Positions 1 to 7,342 of a DNA stretch of 42,790 nt are shown piece by piece. The stretch spans positions 1 through 42,790 of the forward strand of contig CBDUZS010000018.1 of assembly GCA_965371785.1 (NCBI GenBank), given 5' to 3'. The notes beneath the pieces are model-generated. The model had not been told where the DNA came from. It made no database searches and saw only the letters and a list, made by a program, of their open reading frames with translations. Every line of letters starts with the position of its first letter. Within the stretch, counting starts at the first letter, position 1. Both the position numbers and the translations under genes were made by a program. The stretch is from CBDUZS01 sp965371785. Lineage in GTDB: Bacteria; Fermentibacterota; Fermentibacteria; Fermentibacterales; JCC-6.

Positions 1-1821
1 GCGTGCTCCGACCATGAGAAGGAGGTCTCCAGGCCTCCTGAACGAGATGTCACATGCTTTGGTAAAATCATCAAGTCTTCCAAGAACTGAAACAATTGGT
101 GATGGAGGAATCGGTTTCCCCTGAGCCGACTGGTTGTAAAAACTCACGTTGCCCGATACGATCGGAAGGGGATCGGAACGGTCTCCCATCAGACCCAGTG
201 CCCTGCAGGCATCTGCAATGCCCTCGACGCCCCTCCTGAACTGCCAGAAGACTTCCGGGACTTCCGGGTTGCCGTAATTCAGACAGTCGGTTGCACAAAT
301 CGGTACTGCTCCTGTTGCGACCACGTTCCTGACAGCCTCGCCAACAGCATGCGCGCCGCCCAGGTATGGGTCGAGCTGACCGAACCAGGGATTGCCGTCA
401 CCGGATACCGCAAGACCGACCTTGCACCCCGGCACTGGAACGATAACGCAGGCATCGGCTTCTCCCGGTCTGAAATGTGTTGCACCCTGAACCTCGCTGT
501 CGTAATAGGACCAGACCGGATACCTTCCGGTACCCGAGAGTGATTTGAGCATGGCTGCAATGTCAGCCTCGGGATCCGTCGATCTCTCAGATGGTTCGAT
601 CACCGGTACGGGAACCGGAGTTTCCGGCCTGTCGTATTCGACACCCTCGGTGATGCAGCTGACGGGTGCCGCAGCAACTTCCTCTTCGCGGCAGACAACT
701 CTGTAAACCGTCTCCGAGGTAAACCTGCCGATGACCGCAGCTCCCCCTCCGGGAAAGAGCCTTGGGAGCTCGTATTCCTCATTGTAGATTTTCAGCACAT
801 CGGCTGCTACCCTCTCGGGAACCGCCAGCCCGTATCTCTCCTGGGTTTCGGCACAGGCGATCACCTCCGGCGGCAGGTTCGATATGGAAACAGGGACGGC
901 ATCAAGGTCAACGACGATACCTAACCCGCCATGCGCGGCAAGCTCACTCGTTACGCAGGCAATGCCGCCGGCTCCGAGGTCCTTGAAGCCAAAAGCGACC
1001 CCCTTCTCGAACAGGTAGTCGAGAACCGAGATATTCGCCTCCGACAGCACCCTTTTCAGAAAAGGATCCGCGACCTGGACGGCTTCCATTTCGGAACCCT
1101 CGAGATCGGCTGACGCGAATGTGGCTCCGCCGAAACCCGTATCGTCCGTGGGTTTCCCCGTGAGGATGAGCACGTACTGCTCTTCGTGGGCTTCACCGGG
1201 AACGAAACTTCGAACAACCCTGCTGTGAGGTACTATCCCGACCGCAACCACGTTTACGAGACAGTTGTCGTCGAACCCCCTGTCGAAGATCGTATCGCCG
1301 CCGAGGTTCGGCACTCCCAGAGCATTTCCGTACTTCCAGATGCCCTCGACTACCCCGCGGGAGATCGCTCTTACACGCTCTCCGTTCGGTCCTCCCGGAT
1401 CACCGAACCGAAGCAGGTCGAGCGAGCCAATCACCCGGGCGCCCATGCAGTAGACATCTCTGACGATTCCACCTATACCGGTCGCAGCGCCTTCGACCGG
1501 AAGAATCTGCGAAGGATGGTTATGGCTCTCGTGAGCAACGACGACATCGTATTCCGTACCCTCATGCGTGCAGAATCTGACAACGCCGGCGTCTTCTCCG
1601 GGGCCGATTACCACCTGCGGTGCTCTGGTTGGAAGTTTCCTCAGTTGAGGCTTCGAACTCTTGTACGAGCAGTGCTCACTCCACATGGTGTCGAAGAGAT
1701 GGAATTCAAGAGCGGTCGGCATCCTTCCTACGAATCCTGCAAGCCTTTTCGCCTCGTCCAGAGACATGGCAAGCTTCCTCTTCCTGATAGCCTTGCTGAG
1801 TTTCTGCTCGAGAGTCTGCAT
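1..1821 (-). CDS. purL: Phosphoribosylformylglycinamidine synthase subunit II (C-terminus cut by window edge)
   Basis: FGAM synthase large subunit, the fourth step of de novo purine synthesis: converts FGAR, glutamine-derived ammonia and ATP to FGAM in the cytosol. I translated the reverse strand directly; the frame is open from the ATG at 1821 to base 1, giving 607 visible residues. Family hallmarks are clear: MWSEHCSYKSS near residues 46-56, then VAHESHNHPS, GAATGIGGIVRD and GGDTIFD, and near the left edge NYGNPE and VSGNVSFYNQS. The small PurL type is usually about 740 residues, so roughly 130 C-terminal residues lie outside. The start is supported by GAAAGG a few bases upstream. It follows the GAF/GGDEF-like gene by 19 bases and is the last visible gene of the ispH-purB-purL operon. 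No glutaminase domain is visible, so a separate PurQ/PurS pair is expected elsewhere. Confidence 0.97.
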   Translation of the reverse strand, partial: MQTLEQKLSKAIRKRKLAMSLDEAKRLAGFVGRMPTALEFHLFDTMWSEHCSYKSSKPQLRKLPTRAPQVVIGPGEDAGVVRFCTHEGTEYDVVVAHESHNHPSQILPVEGAATGIGGIVRDVYCMGARVIGSLDLLRFGDPGGPNGERVRAISRGVVEGIWKYGNALGVPNLGGDTIFDRGFDDNCLVNVVAVGIVPHSRVVRSFVPGEAHEEQYVLILTGKPTDDTGFGGATFASADLEGSEMEAVQVADPFLKRVLSEANISVLDYLFEKGVAFGFKDLGAGGIACVTSELAAHGGLGIVVDLDAVPVSISNLPPEVIACAETQERYGLAVPERVAADVLKIYNEEYELPRLFPGGGAAVIGRFTSETVYRVVCREEEVAAAPVSCITEGVEYDRPETPVPVPVIEPSERSTDPEADIAAMLKSLSGTGRYPVWSYYDSEVQGATHFRPGEADACVIVPVPGCKVGLAVSGDGNPWFGQLDPYLGGAHAVGEAVRNVVATGAVPICATDCLNYGNPEVPEVFWQFRRGVEGIADACRALGLMGDRSDPLPIVSGNVSFYNQSAQGKPIPPSPIVSVLGRLDDFTKACDISFRRPGDLLLMVGAR

Positions 1822-1840
1822 GAGGACCTTTCGGAGAGGA

Positions 1841-3001
1841 TCAGATTTCGTAATCGGTGAATTCCATCACGCTGATATCGTCTGCAATTCTCTCGGGAGA
1901 AAGAGAGTCTTTCGGTGTTATGGTCATGCTCCTGAGACGTACTGCCGCCAGGCTGTCCTCCCCCTCGCTGGCCGAAAGCGGCGGCATCTCGAGCCCGAGC
2001 CTCGCAACGACCTTCTCGGCACCGGCAACATCCGTTCCGGGAAGAATGAGCATTATCCTGTGCCGGGCCATCCTGATTCCCGTATCGATGTTTCTCATCG
2101 TCGCCTTCAGGTAGTTTGCCGCGATCATCATAGCCTCTCGGGCAAGGAATCTGTTCACGGAAGAACCCAGGGGAACTTCGAGTTCGATTACGGTGAGGGG
2201 GCTCTCGAATCTCCGGACTCTCTCGAGCTCCGATTCGAGAACGGGAATCAGCCGACCTTCACTCGGGAGACCGGTGTCGGTGTCCAGATCGGTTGCTCCG
2301 GTGAATCTCTCGAGCAGCCTGACATTCTCCATCGCGGCTGCACCGACGGCCGCAACCGCCCGCAGCCTCTCCCTGACAAGGCTTGTGCCTTCAGAGGGGA
2401 TATCGTTCAGGCACAGGACACCGAACAGAACGCCCTGACACATCATCGGGGCGGCGAAGTCAGGTATGTAATCGGGAATGGCTCCATTCTCGATCTGTTT
2501 CCTGGCAAGAGTGCTCTCCTCCAGGAAATCCGCTTTCGCGAACAGTCTCCCCGTTTCGGCGACGTAACCGACGTGTCCCTCACCAAGGTTGAGCGCCAAG
2601 GGAGATTTGAGCACGTTCCCGAGCCCCTTGCTGGAGACAAGCCCCAGTCTGGTGCCCTTCCTGTCAGCCAGAAAGAGCGCCACCTTCTCGGAACCGGTCA
2701 GCCTGTTCATGGCTCTGGTGAGATAGGTGGACAGCTCTGCGCTGGTTCGTGCGGAGAATATCTGCTTGACGAGCTCCGGAAGCAGGATGGCGAGATCTGC
2801 ATGCTTCCTGATCTCTTTGTCGAGCCGCTTGAGCTTCGAGACGAGTTCAGAGTTCTCGAACTTCGTCCGGCTCAGAGCACTGCTCAGGGAGTTGATCCTC
2901 CCATCCTTTTCACCCGTTTTCTTGACAGATGATGAATTACTGATGAAGTACATGACAATACCGCCGATTACCATTCCAACAACAATGTAGATCACTGGCA
3001 T
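1841..3001 (-). CDS. Membrane-anchored GAF protein with degenerate GGDEF-like domain
   Basis: A 386-residue protein. Residues 2-20 form one membrane segment (PVIYIVVGMVIGGIVMYF), followed by a charged coiled-coil stretch to about 75, a GAF-like sensory domain (about 80-230) and a C-terminal domain resembling GGDEF (about 238-386). The GGDEF opening D-x-x-TGLP is present at 240-246, but the catalytic GG(D/E)EF position reads RHRIM (about 314-318), so cyclic di-GMP synthesis is unlikely; it may only bind nucleotides or act as a scaffold. The start at 3001 is preferred over upstream in-frame codons because GGGGAGGAG lies just upstream and the membrane segment then begins at once. It sits between purB (55-base gap) and purL (19-base gap), so it is cotranscribed with purine genes. 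The signal sensed by the GAF domain is unknown. Confidence 0.8.
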   Translation of the reverse strand: MPVIYIVVGMVIGGIVMYFISNSSSVKKTGEKDGRINSLSSALSRTKFENSELVSKLKRLDKEIRKHADLAILLPELVKQIFSARTSAELSTYLTRAMNRLTGSEKVALFLADRKGTRLGLVSSKGLGNVLKSPLALNLGEGHVGYVAETGRLFAKADFLEESTLARKQIENGAIPDYIPDFAAPMMCQGVLFGVLCLNDIPSEGTSLVRERLRAVAAVGAAAMENVRLLERFTGATDLDTDTGLPSEGRLIPVLESELERVRRFESPLTVIELEVPLGSSVNRFLAREAMMIAANYLKATMRNIDTGIRMARHRIMLILPGTDVAGAEKVVARLGLEMPPLSASEGEDSLAAVRLRSMTITPKDSLSPERIADDISVMEFTDYEI

Positions 3002-3056
3002 AAGATCAACTCCTCCCCGGGAGAGAATGGAACAGGCTTGCTGCCGCTTTCCCTCA

Positions 3057-4349
3057 TCAGAGGCCAAGCCTTTGCAGTATGACACTCTCGTTGCGAAGAT
3101 GGGCGTCCATGCTGCAGATAATAGAGATCTCCTCCTTCGGCAGGATCGATGTGATTTCCGCTGTATCCAGTATTGTGGAAACGAAGCCCCTGCCATTTTC
3201 CATAGCGTTCATGACGGCTTTCTGTACGAGCGCATACGATTCTTCCCTGGAGAGCCCTTTTCCGGTAAGGGCAAGCAGCAATGCCTGGGAATGGAACCTG
3301 TCTCCCGCATTTGCGAGGTTAGAGGCCACACGGTGGGGGAACACCCTGAGACCCTCTACGAGATCGGCAGCCTTTCTCAGGGCGTAGAGGCAGACACCGC
3401 AAGCATCAGGAAATATGAACCTCTCAGCAGAGGAATGACTGATATCCCGTTCATGCCAGAGCGCTGTATTCTCGAGGCTCACCGCCAGGTAGCTCCTAAG
3501 CAGCCGGGCAAGGCCGCACAGGCGCTCGCTGATTATCGGATTCCTCTTGTGAGGCATTGCGCTGGAGCCCTTCTGACCGGAACCGAACGATTCTTCGACT
3601 TCACCGACCTCGGATCTCTGGAGGTGCCTGATCTCCGTAGCAATCCTCTCGAGGGCGCCTCCTATGGAAGCAAGTGAGTAAATGAACGCTGCATGCCTGT
3701 CCCTTGCCACAACCTGTGTAGATGAAGACTCGCGAGAGAGTCCGAGGCTGGCACAGACATGCTCCTCTACCGCAGGGGCGAGATGGGCATAGGTTCCGAC
3801 AGCGCCCGATATCTTACCGGTACTTGCCTCGGCAAGCCCTTGCTCCAGTCTCTTCCCGCACCTCTGGAACTCACCGTAATGACCGGCGAACTTGAGTGCA
3901 AGTGTTGTAGGTTCCGCGTACATGCCGTGGCTTCTACCGATGCAGGCGATTCCCCTGCATCTCTGCACAAGACCGGCAAGAGCCGTTCCATAGCGATCGA
4001 GCTCGCAGCCTATCAGCTTGCCAGCATCCCTGATCTGTGTTGCCAGGCATGTGTCGAGTACATCACTCGAAGTCATCCCGAAATGGACGTGTCTGGATTC
4101 GGACCCGAGACTTTCCGAAACACTGGTCAGGAAAGCAATAACATCGTGATGAACAACGCGCTCGATCTCGTCGATTCTCTCGAGATCGAAGGAGGCATTG
4201 CACTTTATCTTCCTGTAGTCTTCCTCGGACACTTCGCCTGCAATGAATCGCGCTTCCACAGCCAGTATCTCTATCTCGAGCCAGCGTGAGAATCTGGAGT
4301 GAGAGTTCCAGATAGAGGTCATTTCAGGTATTGAATAGCGTTCTATCAA
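3057..4349 (-). CDS. purB: Adenylosuccinate lyase
   Basis: Adenylosuccinate lyase, 430 residues, the normal length for the family. It releases fumarate from SAICAR in IMP synthesis and from adenylosuccinate in AMP synthesis. The fumarase/aspartase superfamily signature GSSAMPHKRNP lies at about 261-271, the conserved His-containing GRSHG at 138-142, and HFGMTSSDVLDT at 89-100. The start codon is TTG at 4349, preceded by GGGAGGG at a good distance. The preceding gene in the operon is the small SH3 lipoprotein (75-base gap) and the next is the GAF/GGDEF-like gene; purL follows, so two purine steps are cotranscribed. Confidence 0.97.
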   Translation of the reverse strand: MIERYSIPEMTSIWNSHSRFSRWLEIEILAVEARFIAGEVSEEDYRKIKCNASFDLERIDEIERVVHHDVIAFLTSVSESLGSESRHVHFGMTSSDVLDTCLATQIRDAGKLIGCELDRYGTALAGLVQRCRGIACIGRSHGMYAEPTTLALKFAGHYGEFQRCGKRLEQGLAEASTGKISGAVGTYAHLAPAVEEHVCASLGLSRESSSTQVVARDRHAAFIYSLASIGGALERIATEIRHLQRSEVGEVEESFGSGQKGSSAMPHKRNPIISERLCGLARLLRSYLAVSLENTALWHERDISHSSAERFIFPDACGVCLYALRKAADLVEGLRVFPHRVASNLANAGDRFHSQALLLALTGKGLSREESYALVQKAVMNAMENGRGFVSTILDTAEITSILPKEEISIICSMDAHLRNESVILQRLGL

Positions 4350-4424
4350 CTTGCATCCCTCCCGGACACTGGTGAATGAACGTCAACGGACAACCTGTAT
4401 TCAGGTAACTAATATACACAGATT

Positions 4425-4736
4425 CTAGGGAAGTTCCGTACCCGAAGTAAGATTCCCGTAGATCCATGCGAACTGAGATCCTGCCGGATAGTAAACCCGA
4501 TACCAGTCATCCAGTCCTCCCGTCACCTGCAATGTATCTCCCCTGTGGACGGCACCCACCTTTTCGTACTGTGTACCGGGACCGGCCCTGAGGTTCACAA
4601 CACTCCCAGTGACAATGATCATGCTCCAGGGGGTTTGCGATACGGGAGGCGTGAAGCGCTCTGGAACCGAAGTGTCCGTTCCACATGACGGGAGGAGTGC
4701 AAGCAACCAGGCGCAGTAAAGGAATTGTTTCATCAT
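4425..4736 (-). CDS. Small lipoprotein with bacterial SH3 domain
   Basis: A 103-residue protein. The N-terminus is a lipoprotein signal peptide with lipobox LLPSC and lipidated Cys18. After a short Pro/Thr linker comes one bacterial SH3 (SH3b) domain with the typical start VVNLRAGPGTQYEKVG (about 46-61) and a WYRVYYP strand near 83-89. Such domains bind peptidoglycan or peptides in the envelope. AGGAGAG precedes tandem ATG codons at 4736, so either could be used. It lies 22 bases after the ispH-UbiA stop and upstream of purB. Its link to purine or isoprenoid metabolism is not evident; it may simply share the transcript. Confidence 0.8.
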   Translation of the reverse strand: MMKQFLYCAWLLALLPSCGTDTSVPERFTPPVSQTPWSMIIVTGSVVNLRAGPGTQYEKVGAVHRGDTLQVTGGLDDWYRVYYPAGSQFAWIYGNLTSGTELP

Positions 4737-4758
4737 TGTTTCTCTCCTGTATCCTTCC

Positions 4759-6477
4759 TCAGATCAGCATGCTGAGGGTGAATGGGACGAGACCGGCAAT
4801 CAGAAGGCTTCCATCGGCAACCGTACGGACAGCCAGCTCGGTCGGCAGTGCAGATTTCTCGAGCATTACAAGACCTGTTGTGAGCCATAAGGGCGCTGCA
4901 AGGAAACCAAGGGCTGCAGGCGGCATGACACCGAACAGAACCGAAAGTATCTGAATGAGCGAGGAAAGGAAGGCGCACACCAGAAGCATTTTCCTGCTTC
5001 TTTCAGCACCGAGACTGAGAGGTATCGTGTCCAGCCCCATCAGAGCATCTCCCTGCAGGTCCACGAGATCCAGAAAAATGGACCTCGCGAGAAACAGAAG
5101 GAAAAGCGATGCGGGCCAGACGAGAATCTCCGGCAGTCTATGGGATCCGATGAGGGTCAGTGCCGGCAGCAGCGCGAGCAGGAATGCCCAGCCCAGGGCG
5201 AAGAGAACATCCCTCGATCCAGGGATCATCCTGAGCCCGCCGGGCAGGAATTTTTTTCGAAGCATGAGGGGCAGGGAATAGAGAAGAAACAGGAGCACCG
5301 AGAGACCGAGCACTATCATCCAGACGGTGCTGAGAGAGAGTGACAGCAACAGACTCCCTGCAAGGGACAGCAGGGCAACACTCACCAGCATGCCGCGGTT
5401 TCGCATCACGAATTCCTGCCGCTTCTGGCTCGCGAATCTCGACATTGTCGATTCGAAAACCGCGGTCAGCGTGTGGAATGCAAAGAGAACAAGTGCCGAG
5501 CAGAAGATCGACAGCCTCCATCCGGCGCCGCCAAGCAGCCTGCTGCCGGCAGCGCCGACGATCAGCGCTATCGGAGGTATGTGGAAGTTCGCGAATATCA
5601 GGTTCCTTATCAGAGTCCTTATCCTGCCGCTGCCCCTGATCCCCTGAATCTCGAGTAATTTCTCCCTGACCTTCCTGATACACCAGTTCGGTGTAGATGC
5701 TCCAGCCGTAACGAGGATGTTTCTGAAGCCCTCGAAATCATCGGCATTCAACTCGTTATGACTCTCGACATGGAATACGGGGAGCCCCTCCTCGGCGGCT
5801 ATTCGTGCGAGCAGAGAAGTGTTCGCGCTCTGTCTGCCGCCGACAACGACAACGCAGTCAGCCCGCGGACAGAGTTCGCGAAGTTCTGCCTGCCTTCTGC
5901 TCGCGGAGTCGCAGATGGTGCTGACGCTCTCGAGGTCGGGGAAACGTTTCTTCAGAACCTTCAACGTCTCGTCGAAGTTCTCGGTGCTCTGGGTTGTCTG
6001 GGACAGAAGGAAGGGTCTGGTAAGACCGGTCAATCCCGCTGCTTCGATCGGTCCGGAGATTACGATTGACCGGTCACCCGCACAGGAACGAAGAGCCTTG
6101 ACCTCCTGATGACCGGGGTCACCGAGAATGATTACGGAATAGCCATCTCTGTTCCTGCCCCGTGCGATTGCGAGGGCACGGCCCACCCGGGGGCAGGTGA
6201 GATCCCTTATCCTGACCGAGAGTGAATTCAGCCAGCGTCTCTCCTCGAGCGTTACCCCGTGTGTTCTCAGGAAGAGCGTACCACCGTCGAGCTTCGCCGG
6301 ATCGGAACAGATCGACACGCCCCGCTCTGCAAGAGCTTCCATTACGGATGGATTGTGAACGAGCGGGCCGTAGACACTGAAGGGTTTTCGTCCCTTCTTC
6401 AATTCGGTGATAACACGGTCGACAGCCCTTCTCACCCCCCAGCAGAAGCCGGCGGTCCTGGCTACGAATACACCCAT
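4759..6477 (-). CDS. ispH: IspH (HMBPP reductase) fused to a UbiA-like prenyltransferase domain
   Basis: A 572-residue fusion. Residues 1-275 are a complete IspH, the [4Fe-4S] enzyme that makes IPP and DMAPP from HMBPP in the last step of the MEP pathway. Cluster ligands Cys12, Cys95 and Cys189 are present, as are His41, His73, His123, Glu125, the TT pair at 161-162, S217/N219 and Ser261. Residues about 285-572 form a polytopic membrane domain like the UbiA family: YSLPL at 400-404 and the second aspartate motif D470-x2-D473-x3-D477 followed by LDTIPLSLG. The first aspartate motif (NDxxDxxxD) is not recognisable at its expected place near 337-348, so prenyltransferase activity is uncertain. 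The start at 6477 has GGAGGGAAG in front. It is probably the first gene of the operon leading to purB and purL. Confidence 0.9.
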   Translation of the reverse strand: MGVFVARTAGFCWGVRRAVDRVITELKKGRKPFSVYGPLVHNPSVMEALAERGVSICSDPAKLDGGTLFLRTHGVTLEERRWLNSLSVRIRDLTCPRVGRALAIARGRNRDGYSVIILGDPGHQEVKALRSCAGDRSIVISGPIEAAGLTGLTRPFLLSQTTQSTENFDETLKVLKKRFPDLESVSTICDSASRRQAELRELCPRADCVVVVGGRQSANTSLLARIAAEEGLPVFHVESHNELNADDFEGFRNILVTAGASTPNWCIRKVREKLLEIQGIRGSGRIRTLIRNLIFANFHIPPIALIVGAAGSRLLGGAGWRLSIFCSALVLFAFHTLTAVFESTMSRFASQKRQEFVMRNRGMLVSVALLSLAGSLLLSLSLSTVWMIVLGLSVLLFLLYSLPLMLRKKFLPGGLRMIPGSRDVLFALGWAFLLALLPALTLIGSHRLPEILVWPASLFLLFLARSIFLDLVDLQGDALMGLDTIPLSLGAERSRKMLLVCAFLSSLIQILSVLFGVMPPAALGFLAAPLWLTTGLVMLEKSALPTELAVRTVADGSLLIAGLVPFTLSMLI

Positions 6478-6514
6478 CTTCCCTCCGGAGCGTGAATGGT
6501 AACCTGCTCAAAAA

Positions 6515-6543
6515 AGCATATCTCTAGAATAATCGAATTCCAA
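6515..6543 (-). promoter_or_regulatory. Probable sigma-70-type promoter of the ispH operon
   Basis: On the minus strand TTGGAA (6543-6538) is followed after 17 bases by TATGCT (6520-6515), about 38 bases upstream of the ispH-UbiA start. Each box matches four of six consensus bases. The inference rests on spacing and position only. Confidence 0.4.
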
Positions 6544-6554
6544 CCGTTATGCAC

Positions 6555-6582
6555 AAAAAAAGGCGCCGGCAGAGCCGACGCC
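6555..6582 (-). terminator. Intrinsic terminator of the 6603-7238 gene
   Basis: On the minus strand a 9-base stem GGCGTCGGC/GCCGGCGCC (one G-U pair) with a TCT loop is followed directly by seven T residues. It starts about 20 bases after the stop of the secreted-protein gene and separates it from the ispH operon. Confidence 0.92.
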
Positions 6583-6602
6583 ATACGCACTGAGCAAGAA
6601 AC

Positions 6603-7238
6603 CTAGAATATGGCTTTGATGCCACCCCAGGTATCGTTGTCGAGAGCGCTTAAGAATTCACCTTCGACTCTGATAAGAAAGTCCCCGGAGCCGGTAGACG
6701 AGGTCCAGGGTTCCCAGACGTAGAAGTCATCGGAGAAGTAGCTGTGTTCTGCCGCGGGTACAGTATTGTCAGCGAGAACCGAAGGCCATCCACCGGCAGA
6801 CATCTCGGTATTCTCGAGGGCCCAGAAGTTACTCTCCGCCTCGAGTGGAGTGGGGTAGTAGGCGAAAACGGGCGCGTAGTGGATAGCGGTGATCATCTGC
6901 GTATCGAGCTGAACCAGCGGGCTCATGTAGTCACCGTTCCAGATCTCTGCGTAGAAATCACTGACGTCCCAGGGATCGGTGTTGGTGCTGTGGTACATCC
7001 AGTACTCGGAAAAATCGAGTGCGAATCCGTCCTTATCGGGTACGAAATCATCGGTGTTGAACCAGACACCCCTGTACATTCCAGCCCAGGTCAGCCAGAA
7101 GGCACTGCCGTCGTCGTACTGAAGGTACTCGGCGTCAGTACTTCCTCCACCGGGAATATATCCTTCGGGTACTGGAATACTGCTACCCGCAAACGCTGTG
7201 AATGCAATAATAGCCAGTGTAAGAAACACCCTTTTCAT
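6603..7238 (-). CDS. Secreted protein of unknown function
   Basis: A 211-residue protein that begins with a clear signal peptide (MKRVFLTLAIIAFTAFAGS). The mature part is rich in Trp, Tyr, Asp and Ser, has no cysteine, and its alternating pattern suggests a beta-sandwich. Examples are the WLTWAGMYRGVWF and DFYVWEPW stretches. I do not recognise the family, and there is no sorting domain at the C-terminus. The start at 7238 is chosen because GGAAGGGGAACCC lies just upstream and the signal peptide then starts properly; the longer frame adds only five residues. It has its own promoter (7296-7324) and a strong terminator (6555-6582), so it is a single-gene unit, possibly an abundant exported product. 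Confidence 0.7.
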   Translation of the reverse strand: MKRVFLTLAIIAFTAFAGSSIPVPEGYIPGGGSTDAEYLQYDDGSAFWLTWAGMYRGVWFNTDDFVPDKDGFALDFSEYWMYHSTNTDPWDVSDFYAEIWNGDYMSPLVQLDTQMITAIHYAPVFAYYPTPLEAESNFWALENTEMSAGGWPSVLADNTVPAAEHSYFSDDFYVWEPWTSSTGSGDFLIRVEGEFLSALDNDTWGGIKAIF

Positions 7239-7295
7239 GGGTTCCCCTTCCATTATTGGTTGTTAACCGTCTGAGATAACGCTGTTAGCAGCGGT

Positions 7296-7324
7296 AGTAT
7301 TGCCCCGGCCTGAAATGCTGTCAA
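7296..7324 (-). promoter_or_regulatory. Promoter of the secreted-protein gene
   Basis: On the minus strand a consensus TTGACA (7324-7319) and AATACT (7301-7296) are 17 bases apart, about 58 bases upstream of the start at 7238. Downstream of the -10 box lies a small inverted repeat, CGCTG-CTAA-CAGCG, in the untranslated leader. Confidence 0.6.
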
Positions 7325-7342
7325 GTCCCGTTGAATCGCTGT

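Noticed and set aside
4391..4404. Inverted repeat ACCTG-x4-CAGGT between the SH3 lipoprotein gene and purB
   Set aside because: Arms of only five bases, with no promoter boxes at good spacing nearby; it could occur by chance.
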